In this document: one piece after another, positions 20,921-31,329 of the stretch | Position numbering within the stretch: position 1 is the first letter of the stretch | How the letters are laid out: each line of letters begins with the position of its first letter | Translations under genes and position numbers: made by a program | The notes under the pieces: model-generated | Told to the model about the DNA's origin: nothing | Seen by the model: the letters and a program-made list of their open reading frames with translations, nothing else | The model's database searches: none | Assembly (NCBI GenBank): GCA_038211735.1 | Contig: JBBQVK010000001.1 | Location: 124,001-188,000, forward strand | Source: JBBQVK01 sp038211735 | GTDB taxonomy: Bacteria; Patescibacteriota; Gracilibacteria; Absconditabacterales; Absconditicoccaceae | Length of the DNA: 64,000 nucleotides | Direction of reading: 5' to 3'

Positions 20921-21708
20921 CTACGAGGAGAAGATAAATCATCATGATATACGGCCAGAAGCTCTACCAATAAGGGTTTTCCCTCAGGTAAAGTTACATT
21001 CTTTACTAAATAGTTCACCTGATCTACAAGTTGAGAAGGTGTTTGTGCATGATCGCCTAATAGCATCATAATGTCGGTCATGTATGGAAGTATTTCTTTC
21101 CTTAGTTGCTCAATGTATATACTGTATTCTTGTTGAGTCGATTCTAATCAATCTTGATACGCTTTGAGCATAAAACGATTTGAATTTACCGCCTGCATAT
21201 CTTCTTGTAGATCTTCTACATCATCAATAATTTCTCACAACTTATCATATTGTTCAACAGCTTTCCAAGCGTCAGCTGTAATTTTTCTATGCGATTTATC
21301 TTTAACAAGTTCTCTCTGGAGGTGTATATCACAAATTTTTAACGCGTAGAAGTCATCTATAGCAATACTAGCAGGAGAAATGCCTTGTCTCATGCGGATT
21401 TCCATCTGGAAAAATTGTCGTAATCTTTCTAGCAAAGTGTCGGTGTTAGAATCATTCTCAACCTCTTCACCTACCATCTTTTTAATATCTGCCCATCGTT
21501 TCATAATCTGTTCGTGCGACGCACTATCTATCTGTCGAACTGACTCTAACAGTTGATCTATACGGTAGATAATTACCTGTAAACCTTTCAAAGTAGAAAT
21601 AAGTTCTTCTGCATACTTAGAACTAAGCCCAACATGTTGGGCGTATGTTGAAATTTGTCTTTGTTCGAAAAGACGATCTAATTTTTCATGTAACTGTGCT
21701 TCATTCAT
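20914..21708 (-). CDS. Hypothetical helical protein, 264 aa
   Basis: Entirely helical-looking and rich in Leu, Gln, Glu and Asp, with coiled-coil stretches at about 1-60 and 150-200. It has no signal peptide or TM helix. It is translationally coupled to the lipoprotein gene downstream (overlap 7 bp) and follows trxB by 19 nt, so the three minus-strand genes from 22684 down form one operon. Family not recognised. Confidence 0.6.
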
Positions 21709-21727
21709 TTGATTTCGTATTATGAAA

Positions 21728-22684
21728 CTAATGCGCTAGCAACCAATGTTCCACTTCTATCGAGGCCATACATCATGTGCCAGCAGAAGTTATTGCTTGT
21801 CTATACTTTTTATCTTGTACATCTCATGCTGCAAACACCCCATCTACGCTTGTTTTAGTAGACATATGAACTTTAGTCACAATATATCCTGCCTCATCAA
21901 GCTCTATTTGTCCTCCTAAGAAATCTGTATTTGGTTTATGACCAATCGCATAAAACAGACCGCCTACTTCAATAATACTTGTCTCTTTGGTCTGATTATT
22001 AATGATCTTTAGTCATGTCATGCCTTGTTCATTTCAGATAATCCACTGTCCTTCAGTGTTTCGTAATATTTCAATTTTCGAATTACTCATAACCCTTTGT
22101 TGCATAATTTTGCATGCTCTCATCTTATCACTCCTAACAAGGAGCGTTACCTTACTGGCATATTTCGTGAGAAATAGTGATTCTTCTGCTGCAGTATCAC
22201 CTGCTCCTACTACTATTAAATGTTTATTGCGATAAATAGGCAATGCGCCATCGCATACTGCGCAAGCACTAACCCCACGTTGTCGGTACTCTTCTTCACC
22301 AGGGAGCCATAAGCGTTTTGCTGTTGCTCATGTTGCCACGATAAGAGCTCTTGTGAGCCTCGGCTCATCCTCTCACTGAGCAAATACTTTAAAAGGGCGT
22401 ACAGAAAGATCAACTTTTTCTATTGTCTTAGTTTCTATTCTACATCATGAGTTAAGTGACTGCTCTCTCATAAGATTCATCAACTCGGTCCCATCGATAC
22501 CTGTTGGAAATCCTGGGTAATTTTCTATATCTGTGGTCGTAGTTAATTGTCACCCCGCCGCAACTCATCACGCTAAAAATCCTTCAAACATCAATGGTTC
22601 CAATAATGCTCTCCCAGCATAGATTGCAGCAGTGTGTCCTGCCGGGCCTGATCCGATAATAATTACCTGTTCTATTTCTGACAT
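21728..22684 (-). CDS. trxB: Thioredoxin reductase
   Basis: 318 aa, normal family length. The FAD-binding GSGPAGHTAAIYAGRA is at 11-27, the redox motif CAVCDG near 139, the NADPH-binding GAGDTAAEESL near 160 and the second FAD motif GVFAAGDVQD near 285. It transfers electrons from NADPH to thioredoxin in the cytoplasm. The partner thioredoxin is not in this window. Several glycines are UGA-encoded. Confidence 0.93.
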
Positions 22685-22804
22685 GATTTCAAATTGGCAC
22701 AAGCTATAAAAAACTAACAAAAATATAGCAATTACAGGCTCTTTTGCAAAATGAAAGCGATCTGTTTATACAAAATAGCTCTACGTTTGTTCACAGTAAT
22801 TGTA

Positions 22805-22834
22805 TTGACATAATCATCAAATAGCGTATATACT
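22805..22834 (+). promoter_or_regulatory. Sigma70-type promoter
   Basis: TTGACA (22805-22810) and TATACT (22829-22834) with an 18-bp spacer, 30 bp before the ATG at 22865. Confidence 0.7.
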
Positions 22835-22864
22835 ATATATCTCTTTATTAATAATTTCGCGTAC

Positions 22865-23764
22865 ATGTGAGTCAGTGACCAAGAAATCCTAAAGCGAACG
22901 TTTGAATATTACAATAATATACCAAATGCATTTGGAAAAATGACGGTAAACCCATCATGGAAGCTTAATCATAACTCATTTTTGTCGGAAGAAGGCATAT
23001 TCCAAGCGTTACAATTCCACAAGACCCACAATACTGTTCAAAATAATATCGTTACAACTATTACTGCTTTTATAAAGGATATAATAACTAACAAAGAGTA
23101 CGCATCACAAATGACTAGCGAAAATGTTGTGTACAACCTGTTGAATACAAGATTAGGTTTTTCAATTGAGATTACGAAAAAGTCTCTCCAAGAGGCATTA
23201 CAGCAAGAAAGAATATCTCCTAAAGCATCTGTAAAATCCATTGAAAAAGAAGCTCCTGTACCATTAGTAGAACTTCCTGAAGGAACCGTCAATCAAGTAC
23301 CTGAAGAAATTCCAAATCACACTACTACTACTCATGTAGGTCATCCAAGAAGAAAAAATGGTATTTCACCGAAGCATAGAATTATATTAAATTGAAGGTC
23401 ACCATACTGATTGAAGTCCGATACTAGAAAAGGTAAACCCCAAAGGGGCTTTGTAGAGAATAAAAACAGTGCTAACCAAATCGCGACCATCAAAAATACT
23501 AGAGATAATGCAGAAAGATCAAGATTGACTATCTCCCTCTTAGGAGAAATGGAAGCACGCTTGATAAATCTATGACATTATGCAGTTCAAAGTGATGACA
23601 GTGCGCTACCACAAAATAATAGTTCTTATGACAGAAAAGCATACAATTTCATTTTCAGTCTTAGAAAAAACATAAAAGAGAAAAACCTTAGTGACAATTT
23701 ACGCGATCAAATAATTATGGACCTCAAGTGACTAGCCGAGAGAATAAAACAATTAGAAAAATAA
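22865..23764 (+). CDS. Hypothetical protein, 299 aa
   Basis: Starts ATG-TGA (Met-Gly). The N-terminal 115 residues look globular and helical (FLSEEGIFQALQFHKTHN). A Pro/Glu/Val linker spans about 115-150 and a basic, Asn- and Lys-rich C-terminal half follows. No signal peptide or TM helix is seen. Only UAA ends the frame; UGA occurs five times. It has a good promoter of its own. I do not recognise the family. Confidence 0.6.
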
Positions 23765-23952
23765 GCACATCGCTCATGTTTTAAGTACGATGGTGAAAAA
23801 TCGATAGTAATTTTTTTTTGAAAACAAAACACATATGAAACTATTTCAGTGGCGAGTATATTGTTAGGAATGCTTGCTTTCATCTCCTATGGAAAAAAGA
23901 TTTGAAAATCATATTGTACAAGAACTTTCATCTTGTTACATTGTCTATACCT

Positions 23953-25842
23953 ATGTCTTGAAAATCGAATTTCCCAATTAGCACTATTCGCCACAGCTTC
24001 GCACACCTTTTGGCGCAAGCTCTTCAAAGATTCATAGATGCAAATGTGCAATTAGGGACTGGTCCAAGCGTTGAGAACGGGTTCTACTATGACGTACTTT
24101 TTTCGGATAGTATTGAATTTGGCAATGATCACTTAAAAGAACTCACTAAACAGCTCCAAATGATAGCTAAAGAGCCACAATCATATGTTGTCTACTCTTG
24201 TCCACTTGATGAAGGGTTTATGATTAATGAGTTTACCAATCAGAGATTAAAGAACGAACTCTTGGATAAATTTAAAACCCAAGGAGAAACAAACGTTACC
24301 TACTATTTAAACGTTGCTCCTAATGCAGTTATAGATAATGCGAGAAATGTTGTTGACGGTCGGAAAGAAAGTTACGAAAAAGTGACTGCATATTTTCGTA
24401 AAAATAAGACAATAGGTGAAGATCAATCTGTTGTTTTTATAGATCTGTGTGGCGGTCCGCATGTTAGCTCTAACAAAGAAGATATTGACCCATCAGGTAT
24501 GATGCTAGACAAGCTAGCTTGAGCTTACTGGCAAGCAGACGAGAACAATGTGATGATGACGAGAATCTACGGCCTCGCGTTTGAAAATAAAGACGCGCTC
24601 AAAGAGTATCAAACTCAACTCGAAGAAGCGAAGAAAAGAGATCATAGAATTTTATGAGCACAGCTTAAGTTGTTTACTATCTCTCAGTTAGTTGGCGCTG
24701 GACTGCCCCTGCTACAACCTAACGGAATGATTATTCGTGAAGAGATAGAAAACTATCTGTGGGAGTTACATCGCACAAAAGGTTATCAAAGAGTACGGAC
24801 TCCTCATCTTGCTAGAGAAGAACTCTACCAAACATCAGGACATGCCGAGAAGTTCGGCGATGAACTATTTAGAGTACAAGGGAAAGAGGATAAGTTCTTT
24901 ATGAAACCTATGAACTGCCCTCACCATATGCAGATATTCGCAGATAATCAGTTCTCATATCGCGATATGCCAGTAAGATACTTCGAACCAGCAACGGTCT
25001 ATAGAGATGAGAAAACAGGCCAGCTTGCTGGACTTACGAGAGTAAGAGCTATTACGCAAGACGATGGACATCTCTTCTGTCGTGTTGAACAAATTTCAGA
25101 GGAAGTTGGAACTATTGTGTGAATTATAAAAGAGTTCTACACCACCATGGGTATGATGGACGGCTATCGAGTAAGGTTTTCAGTGAGATGACCAGAAGGT
25201 AAATATTTAGGAAGTGACGAAGTACGAGAAAAAGCGGAAGGAGCACTGAAAACCGCTGCTGAACAATATCAACTTCCCTATAGAATAGGGGTCTGAGAAG
25301 CAGCATTCTATGGTCCTAAACTCGACTTTATGTTCAAGGATGCTATCGGACGTGAATGGCAACTCGCAACTATCCAATGCGACTTCAACCTCCCTGAGCG
25401 TTTTGATCTTTCGTTTATCAATGAACAAGGAGAAAAAGAGCGCCCTGTCGTAATCCATAGAGCAATCTCTGGATCACTCGAGCGTTTTATGGGCGTAATG
25501 ATCGAACATTTCGCAGGTGCATTTCCTGTACGACTTGCCCCAACACAAGTAATTATCCTTCCTATAGCAGATCCATTCAACGAGTATAGTCAATCAATTG
25601 CTGACGACTTATTCCAGAAAGGGATAAGAGTTCGTGTAGACACCGATATTGACTCTCTCAATAAGAAAATCCGTAATGCTGAAAAACTAAAGATCCCTTA
25701 TATCTTAGTCATTGGAGAACAAGAACAGAACGATAAAACCGTCAATGTGAGGGAATATAGATCAAAAGAACAATATGCTCTTTCTGTGGAGAAATTTTCT
25801 GAAAAGATTGTAGAAGAGTTTGCGCAAAGGAAACTTTGATAA
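23953..25842 (+). CDS. thrS: Threonyl-tRNA synthetase
   Basis: 629 aa. The editing domain begins at once with HSFAHLLAQAL (the HxxxH zinc/editing motif) and GPSVENGFYYD. The class II core has TPHLAREELYQTSGHAEKF, the zinc-binding MNCPHHMQIF, motif 2 TRVRAITQDDGHLF and motif 3 AISGSLERFMGV. The anticodon-binding domain occupies about 530-629. The N-terminal TGS domain of about 60 residues is absent. The last codon before TAA is UGA (Gly). Confidence 0.93.
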
Positions 25843-25876
25843 ATGTATTATTTCCAAGTGTAAAATATTAGAATAT

Positions 25877-25909
25877 GAAAAAATCAGTCGGGTTTCGACT
25901 GATTTTTTA
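25877..25909 (+). terminator. Rho-independent terminator of thrS
   Basis: AAAAATCAGTCG-GGTTT-CGACTGATTTTT, a 12-bp stem followed by T run; also usable from the minus strand. Confidence 0.9.
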
Positions 25910-25942
25910 TGTTTGACATCTGTGCGCATTTTGCCTTCTTCC

Positions 25943-26260
25943 CTAGCAGTAGAATCGATTTCCGGTCAAGATAAATAGCAAGATTGAGACCACTACAAAC
26001 GCTGACCCAATGACAATTGCAGCTAATGCATTGATGTTTCCAGACTCGTTATCATGTTTCCACTCTTGGTATTTCCAACTAGTAATAATGACAAGTCCCA
26101 CACCGATAGCTAAGTGCAAGTAAGCGATGGCAGGGAAAGAGTCTTTACAGTAGGGTCCGAATACACTAAACGCATTTCCTGTGATTAGCTGTACAGCTCC
26201 TAGCAAGAGGGAGGCAAGACCAAATAGGAAAGTAGGCCAGTAAATGAGATCGTTTTTCAT
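25943..26260 (-). CDS. Four-TM membrane protein, 105 aa
   Basis: Hydrophobic helices at about 8-28, 43-62 and 78-99, with a Cys-containing loop (YCKDSF) and a C-terminal Cys. It ends in TAG with no UGA inside. Unknown function. It is convergent with thrS and ends near the shared terminator. Confidence 0.6.
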   Translation of the reverse strand: MKNDLIYWPTFLFGLASLLLGAVQLITGNAFSVFGPYCKDSFPAIAYLHLAIGVGLVIITSWKYQEWKHDNESGNINALAAIVIGSAFVVVSILLFILTGNRFYC

Positions 26261-26424
26261 AGGAATAGATTTTATTTGAGTTTTAATAGATTTGTTATAT
26301 ATAAGATATATAGATTGTCAACCAGATTAGTTTGTTACAAAGCAAGAGAAACTTCATGTTGTATAACTCTAGAAGTTGCCTATGTTTATCTCACATCCCG
26401 TCCACTAACTAAAAGGGATATAAA

Positions 26425-26598
26425 ATGAAAGAAATTTTCACATTCATCATGGTTTTACTCATAGCTGCAATCGCAGTTATGTCGCCCAAAAGTGGGGGTA
26501 TAGGGTTGGACCTTTTGAAGAAAAGGTTAGTAACAGAAACATCTGCTTCTGATAAAGTTTCTATTAATGAGGCTGCATCTGAAGAGGGAAAACCATAA
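26425..26598 (+). CDS. Small single-TM protein, 57 aa
   Basis: One TM helix at about 4-20 (FTFIMVLLIAAIAV) followed by a short polar tail with ETSASDK. A purine-rich AAAGGGA box precedes the ATG by 6 nt, and a terminator follows, so expression as a separate small gene is plausible. Function unknown. Confidence 0.5.
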   Translation: MKEIFTFIMVLLIAAIAVMSPKSGGIGLDLLKKRLVTETSASDKVSINEAASEEGKP

Positions 26599-26624
26599 AA
26601 ACCCTTTTGGGGAAGAACTTACAG

Positions 26625-26652
26625 AAGCCCAAGGCATGCCTTGGGCTTTCTC
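26625..26652 (+). terminator. Palindromic hairpin, probable terminator
   Basis: AAGCCCAAGGCATGCCTTGGGCTT is a perfect 24-bp palindrome, followed by only a short T run. Confidence 0.65.
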
Positions 26653-26713
26653 ATCCAGTAAAAACAACATATCGTTTTTCGACAAACAGACCTCAATTGA
26701 GTATACTTAGGTT

Positions 26714-27217
26714 ATGAAGAAATTAGCACTCCAAGCACGACGTCATAATGCACGACAAATCACCAAAGATCCTGTAGCTGTGTTCTCAGGAATTTTAGCG
26801 TTTTCGGTCATTATGTATGTGGGGTATTATTTTGACGATATGGGCGCAACTATTGGAAATTTAGGAAAGTCATTTTTTTATACGCAGATGATTGTCCATA
26901 TTTTATTGGCAATTATTTTTTGAATATTTATCGCAGCGACTGTGTATAAGATCAGATATTTTGATGCTATTGGTCCTTCTACTACGACAGCAGCAGGAAG
27001 CGCTGGAGGATTTATAGGAGCGATCATAATTGGCTGCCCCGCCTGCAGTATTAGTATTGCTTCCTACCTAGGAATAGGAACATTACTGACTCACCTGCCA
27101 GGCTTCTGATTGGAAATTAAAATCCTTGGACTACTCGTACTAGTACGAGCTACTTATAAGACTATCAATGAGTTATATACCTGCAACCTTTCTCATAACA
27201 AAAAAAGCCTTCCATAG
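26714..27217 (+). CDS. Membrane protein with a GCPACS motif
   Basis: 167 aa, four TM segments (about 22-41, 57-78, 93-115, 123-148) after a basic N-terminus. A conserved-looking GCPACSIS lies at the start of the third helix pair and could bind a metal or form a disulfide. Two UGA codons encode Gly. Family unknown. The TAG stop abuts the large hairpin at 27218. Confidence 0.6.
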
Positions 27218-27386
27218 TTCTAGAAGACGAAGTTGTATTGATTTAATCGTTAATCCGGGCTTCTCTGCCTATCTAATTACATGCCCAATTCTACAAGCGC
27301 CTTTAGGGTGGTCTCCTTGTGTGGTGGACTGCGTAATGGTGAGAAACTGGCGAGTCGATTAAATTTACAACCTGTCTTTTCTAGAA
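27218..27386. ncRNA. Candidate rod-like RNA (6S-like shape)
   Basis: The two ends are near-perfect inverted repeats: TTCTAGAA / TTCTAGAA, GTTGTA / TACAAC, ATTTAATCG / CGATTAAAT. Further in, TTCTC pairs with GAGAA. The whole 169 nt fold as one long hairpin with internal loops. No coding gene fits on either strand. On the minus strand a T7 tract lies 18-24 nt past the end. The strand is not settled. Confidence 0.5.
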
Positions 27387-27391
27387 TATAA

Positions 27392-27408
27392 ACAGTATAT
27401 GATACTGT
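27392..27408. repeat. Small inverted repeat, possible operator
   Basis: ACAGTAT-ATG-ATACTGT lies just outside the 169-nt hairpin. From here to 27613 no gene is seen. Confidence 0.4.
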
Positions 27409-27613
27409 CTATGGAAAGGCTGGAGGGTTAAATAGAACATAGCTTTTGGCTTTTAATTGTTTGGTTATTTTGTTCTGTCCTAACCATTGTCAGCAAGTTT
27501 GCAAAAAGTACAAGTGAATAGCGCAATTATTAGATAACTAACTACTAGCACGTTGTTGTCAAAAGGGTACGTTACCAAGTTGACAGTTTCGTATAAAACA
27601 AGAGAGAAACCTC

Positions 27614-28150
27614 CTATTCATCAGTATAGGACAACTTTCCGTCTATGATCTTGGCAGGAGAGGTATAGGGATGCTCCATTTCCTTTGACACACCCATTAT
27701 GTGCATCACGGTCCAGCCTCTAAGCTTGAGAACATCCGAAACGAGCGAACGATGACAACGCCGCCATACTGCCTCTGAGCACATATAAGCGGTGCGTTGT
27801 TGCGAGGCAAAACTCTCCAAATCAACTATTCCCTCTTTGAAACCATCTGTTGCCATATAATCCGCATATCCTCTAAAGGCAGCTACACGCCAACCGATAT
27901 TTATGGAATGTGGATCGGTTTTTCTTCTTCCTCAAAGTTTTTTCAGATGAGTATACTCAATGCCATTTTCTGGTAGGGAGATTTCCAATGCCTCTTTATT
28001 GAAATGGGGATAGCGCCTAGACCCAGGGAAGCTTCTTATGTCTACCACTAATTCTATTTTGAAAGATTGGAGCATAAGGATAAATTCATCAAGCGTATGT
28101 GTAGAATGCCCGATTGTCCATATTGTTTTTGGTGCGTGTATTTTATTCAT
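27614..28150 (-). CDS. DUF488-family protein
   Basis: 178 aa, typical family length. The family motifs are IWTIGHSTHTLDEFI near 10, VVDIRSFPGSRRYPHFN near 36, THLKKLGGRR near 67 (one Gly from UGA) and CSEAVWRRCHRSLV near 123. DUF488 proteins are of unknown biochemical function; the conserved Cys and Arg residues suggest an enzyme. It lies 80 nt after glmS on the same strand. Confidence 0.88.
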
Positions 28151-28230
28151 ACTTTATAGTCAATAAAAATAGGTCACTCTCCTTCAACGATTATTTGCCA
28201 GATATGTTCTAGATCTCTACATAAGCATCC

Positions 28231-30060
28231 TTACTTGACCGTCACACTCTTAGCCAAGTTCCTCGGCTTATCGATATTTCTATTGAGCAAGTCTGCGACA
28301 TGATAGGCCAAAAGTTGGGCTGCAATATTCGTTAGAAGTGGATAGACCTCAGGGATGGACTCTGGGATCATGATCTGCCGATCTGCTCCTGGGACTTTTT
28401 TGTCTGAGATGACGAGCACTTTTCCATTTCTAGCCTTGATTTCCTGGAGTGTAGACATGTTCTTTTCAAACATCAAATCGTTCGGCATGAGCAAGATAGT
28501 TGGCGTTTGTTCATCGATGAGGGCTAACGTCCCATGTTTGAGTTCTCCTGCTGGGTAAGCTTGTGCATGGATATAGGAAATTTCTTTAAGCTTGAGTGCT
28601 GCTTCATGAGCAATAGGTAACTGATAGTGTCTTCCTAGATAGAAACAGTGTTGAAATTCTGTTAGTTGCTGTGCTACTGATCTGATATACTCTGACTGAT
28701 CCAAAATAGTTTCCATAAGCATAGGCAGTTGTTCTAACTCATGCATAATATCTTTGTAGACAGCATAGCGTAATCCTCTTTTTTTCGCCATAAATAATGC
28801 AGTCAACATAAGACAGACTGATTGCGCGGTAAATGCTTTGGTCGATGCGACACCAATTTCTGTCCCTGCTCTGGTAAAGAGTCCATTATTTGTCATACGG
28901 GCTATCGTGCTTCCAGGTACGTTTACAACGCCGAATGTCTGCCCTCCTTGTTCTTTTATCAACTTCAAACACTCTATAGAATCAGCTGTCTCTCCCGATT
29001 GTGAGATAAATACATGCAAGAGATTATCACGCACTCTGATAGGTTTATTTTCGTACTCACTTGCCACTTCCACACGCGTAGAAATTCATACAAGTTCTTC
29101 CATTCGATAACTTGCCAAGAGTCCTGCATGGTATGATGTTCCGCAGGCAACAAAAATCATATCCTGATATCTTTCTTCTTGCATCCCATGAAATGCATCG
29201 GCAGTTAATTTATAGTCGTTGAAGTTAGCTCTTCCTTTATAAATTCTTCTGACAATATTTGGTTGTTCATAAATCTCTTTGAGCATAAAATGTTTATAGT
29301 CTCATTTTGAAACAGCTAACTCTTGCTGGTTTAACTCCTCGACTGGTCTCAACGTAGGTTTCCCTCATGAGGTAATCAAAAAATCATGGCTTTTGATATG
29401 TACGATATCGCCTTCTTCTAGGTAGACAATTTTTTCCGCATAGCCAGCCAATGCTTGAGCATCAGAAGAGAAGTAGAAATCCCCAGCATCGTTATAAGCT
29501 AGTAATAATGGGCTTCCCAGCCTTGCGCCGATAATTTCATCTGGATGGTCTTGATGGATAACTAAGATCGCATATGCTCCTCTTAACTCACGAATCGTAC
29601 GTTCGACCGCCTGAAGAAAATTTCCTTCATAGTAGTATTGGATCAAATTACTAATAACCTCCGTGTCTGTTTCTGAGTAGAACGTATATCATTTACCCTC
29701 AAGCATTTTTTTTAGTTTTAGGTAATTCTCAATAATCCCATTGTGCACGATATATACCTTACCATTATTACTCCAGTGTGGATGACAGTTCTCTTCAGTT
29801 ACTCCTCCGTGTGTAGCTCGACGCGTATGAGCGATACCATATGCATAGGCTCTGTCGGTTAATCATTTTTTTGCATGCTCTACTTTGGTAGAAAGATTCG
29901 TAACAGCTCAGACAGCTTTTCGAGACTGCGCAGTTCCGTCAGCTTCAACTACTACCATCCCCGCAGAATCATATCAGCGGTATTCCAATCTTTCTAGTCC
30001 ATGAAGCAATACGCGCTCAGCAGAATGTTGCACTCATTTGTATCCAAAGATTCAGCACAT
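28231..30060 (-). CDS. glmS: Glutamine-fructose-6-phosphate aminotransferase
   Basis: 609 aa. The glutaminase domain begins MCGIFGYKG, with catalytic Cys (residue 1 after Met removal) followed by a UGA-encoded Gly, and has HTRRATHGG near 90 and the loop HNGIIENY. Two SIS sugar-phosphate isomerase domains follow (SQSGETADS near 345; LGRHYQLPIAHEAALKLKE near 465). The C-terminus ends NLAKSVTVK as in all GlmS. It makes glucosamine-6-phosphate for cell-wall amino sugars. Confidence 0.96.
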
Positions 30061-30160
30061 AGAAGTTTGGTAACGAATAAATAACCCAATCACTCTAGCT
30101 GGAAGAATTTGGAAAGCAAGAGAGATGAGTTGCTATATAAGATTATATATATGGAATATG

Positions 30161-30189
30161 TTGACATATATAATATATAAAATAATAAT
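30161..30189 (+). promoter_or_regulatory. Possible promoter upstream of the desaturase gene
   Basis: TTGACA (30161-30166), then an AT-rich stretch with an AATAAT-like -10 near 30184. A second TTGACA occurs at 30228. The region 30061-30328 is very AT-rich and holds no convincing gene. Confidence 0.35.
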
Positions 30190-30328
30190 ATTAGTTATGA
30201 GCCTATTTATATGGGATTATAATATGGTTGACATATCGATACATATATTTGAAAAATGCATTCTACACACCCTTGTAAACAATTCCTCCTTCGCTAGAAT
30301 AAAGCACAACAAACAAAAATAATCTATT

Positions 30329-31312
30329 ATGAAAAATGAAAAAAACAAAAGCTGGCTCATTAAAATTAGGTCTGTAATAGGATCTATACTGGAAATAGGA
30401 ATTGTAATATACTTATGTGTGCACGTGATTTTGATACGAGTCTTTGTGTTCCACTGGATTTTATCACTGTTCCCTCATACATTCTTCCACCACCGATACT
30501 CATCTCACTTACAGTTCGGGATGAGTAGAACAGCTGAAAGAGCTTGGTATATAATTTCCTATATATTCCAAGGACCTTCATACCTAGTTCCGCAAGCGTA
30601 TGCAGTAATGCATAGACTGCACCACTGGTATGCAGACACCGAAAAAGATCCGCACTCGCCTATGTACTCAAAGAATTTGTTTGATATGATGTGGCGGACG
30701 AAAAAGATTTATAGTGCTTTATCGATCTATCTTCTCTCAACCAATGAAGTAGAAAAAGACGAGCAGCTAAAAATTCTAAAGAACTACAATATTGATGAAA
30801 TGGATATTAAGAATGCTAGTGCAAAACATATTCCTAGGTGGGATAGTTTTGATCGTATTGCGAACTCTAATTACTCAAAGGCTGGATGGGTAATTCTTTA
30901 TACCTACCTGTATGCATCTGTAATCCTTCCATGGGGAGGATACTCACTGTGGTTCTTACCGCTAGTTACGTTACATTGTATAATGGCTCCTTTACAAGGG
31001 GTTGTTATCAACTGGTATGCTCATAGAATCGGCGAGAGAACCTATAAAGTAGGTAATACTTCTACCAATCTGTTCGGTTGGTTCGACATTCTCATGTGGG
31101 GTGAACGAAACCATAACAGTCATCACAAAAATGCAAAAAATCCAAATTTTGCATTTCATGGCAAACTGAAAATTGATCCAACGTACTGGGTAGTAAGGCT
31201 CTTTGCTAGGTTGGGCATCGTGTCACTAAAACCTAAATGAATTCATATTATTTCAGAAAGCTGTCCGTATCGGGCAGCTTTTTGCTTACTTCCAATTCCA
31301 TTCAGTACGTAA
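30329..31312 (+). CDS. Membrane fatty acid desaturase
   Basis: The conserved part is 303 aa, with four or more TM segments and three His boxes: HHRYSSH near 53, HRLHHWY near 94 and HNSHHKN near 263. These bind the di-iron centre of acyl-lipid or acyl-CoA delta-9-type desaturases. A UGA at 31238-31240 stands where the family ends. Under table 25 it is Gly and the frame runs 24 codons further, through a terminator hairpin, to UAA at 31310-31312. No other UGA occurs in the frame. Recent transfer from a standard-code donor would explain both facts. Confidence 0.82.
31257..31283 (+). terminator. Rho-independent terminator of the desaturase gene
   Basis: AAAGCTGtCC-GTATC-GGgCAGCTTTTT. It lies inside the code-25 extension of the desaturase frame and outside the gene if UGA were a stop. 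Confidence 0.8.
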
Positions 31313-31317
31313 ATTGC

Positions 31318-31323
31318 TATACT
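31318..31323 (+). promoter_or_regulatory. -10 element of dnaE
   Basis: TATACT with an upstream TGC, six bases before the ATG at 31330. The transcript would start at or very near the A of the ATG, so the mRNA may be leaderless. No clear -35 is seen. Confidence 0.4.
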
Positions 31324-31329
31324 GACTCA

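Noticed and set aside
27168..27362. A 64-aa plus-strand ORF over the 169-nt hairpin
   Set aside because: It overlaps the end of the preceding gene and coincides with the paired RNA structure; composition is not protein-like.
30125..30322. A 65-aa ORF upstream of the desaturase
   Set aside because: Very AT-rich composition, no plausible domain and promoter-like sequence inside it; likely chance.
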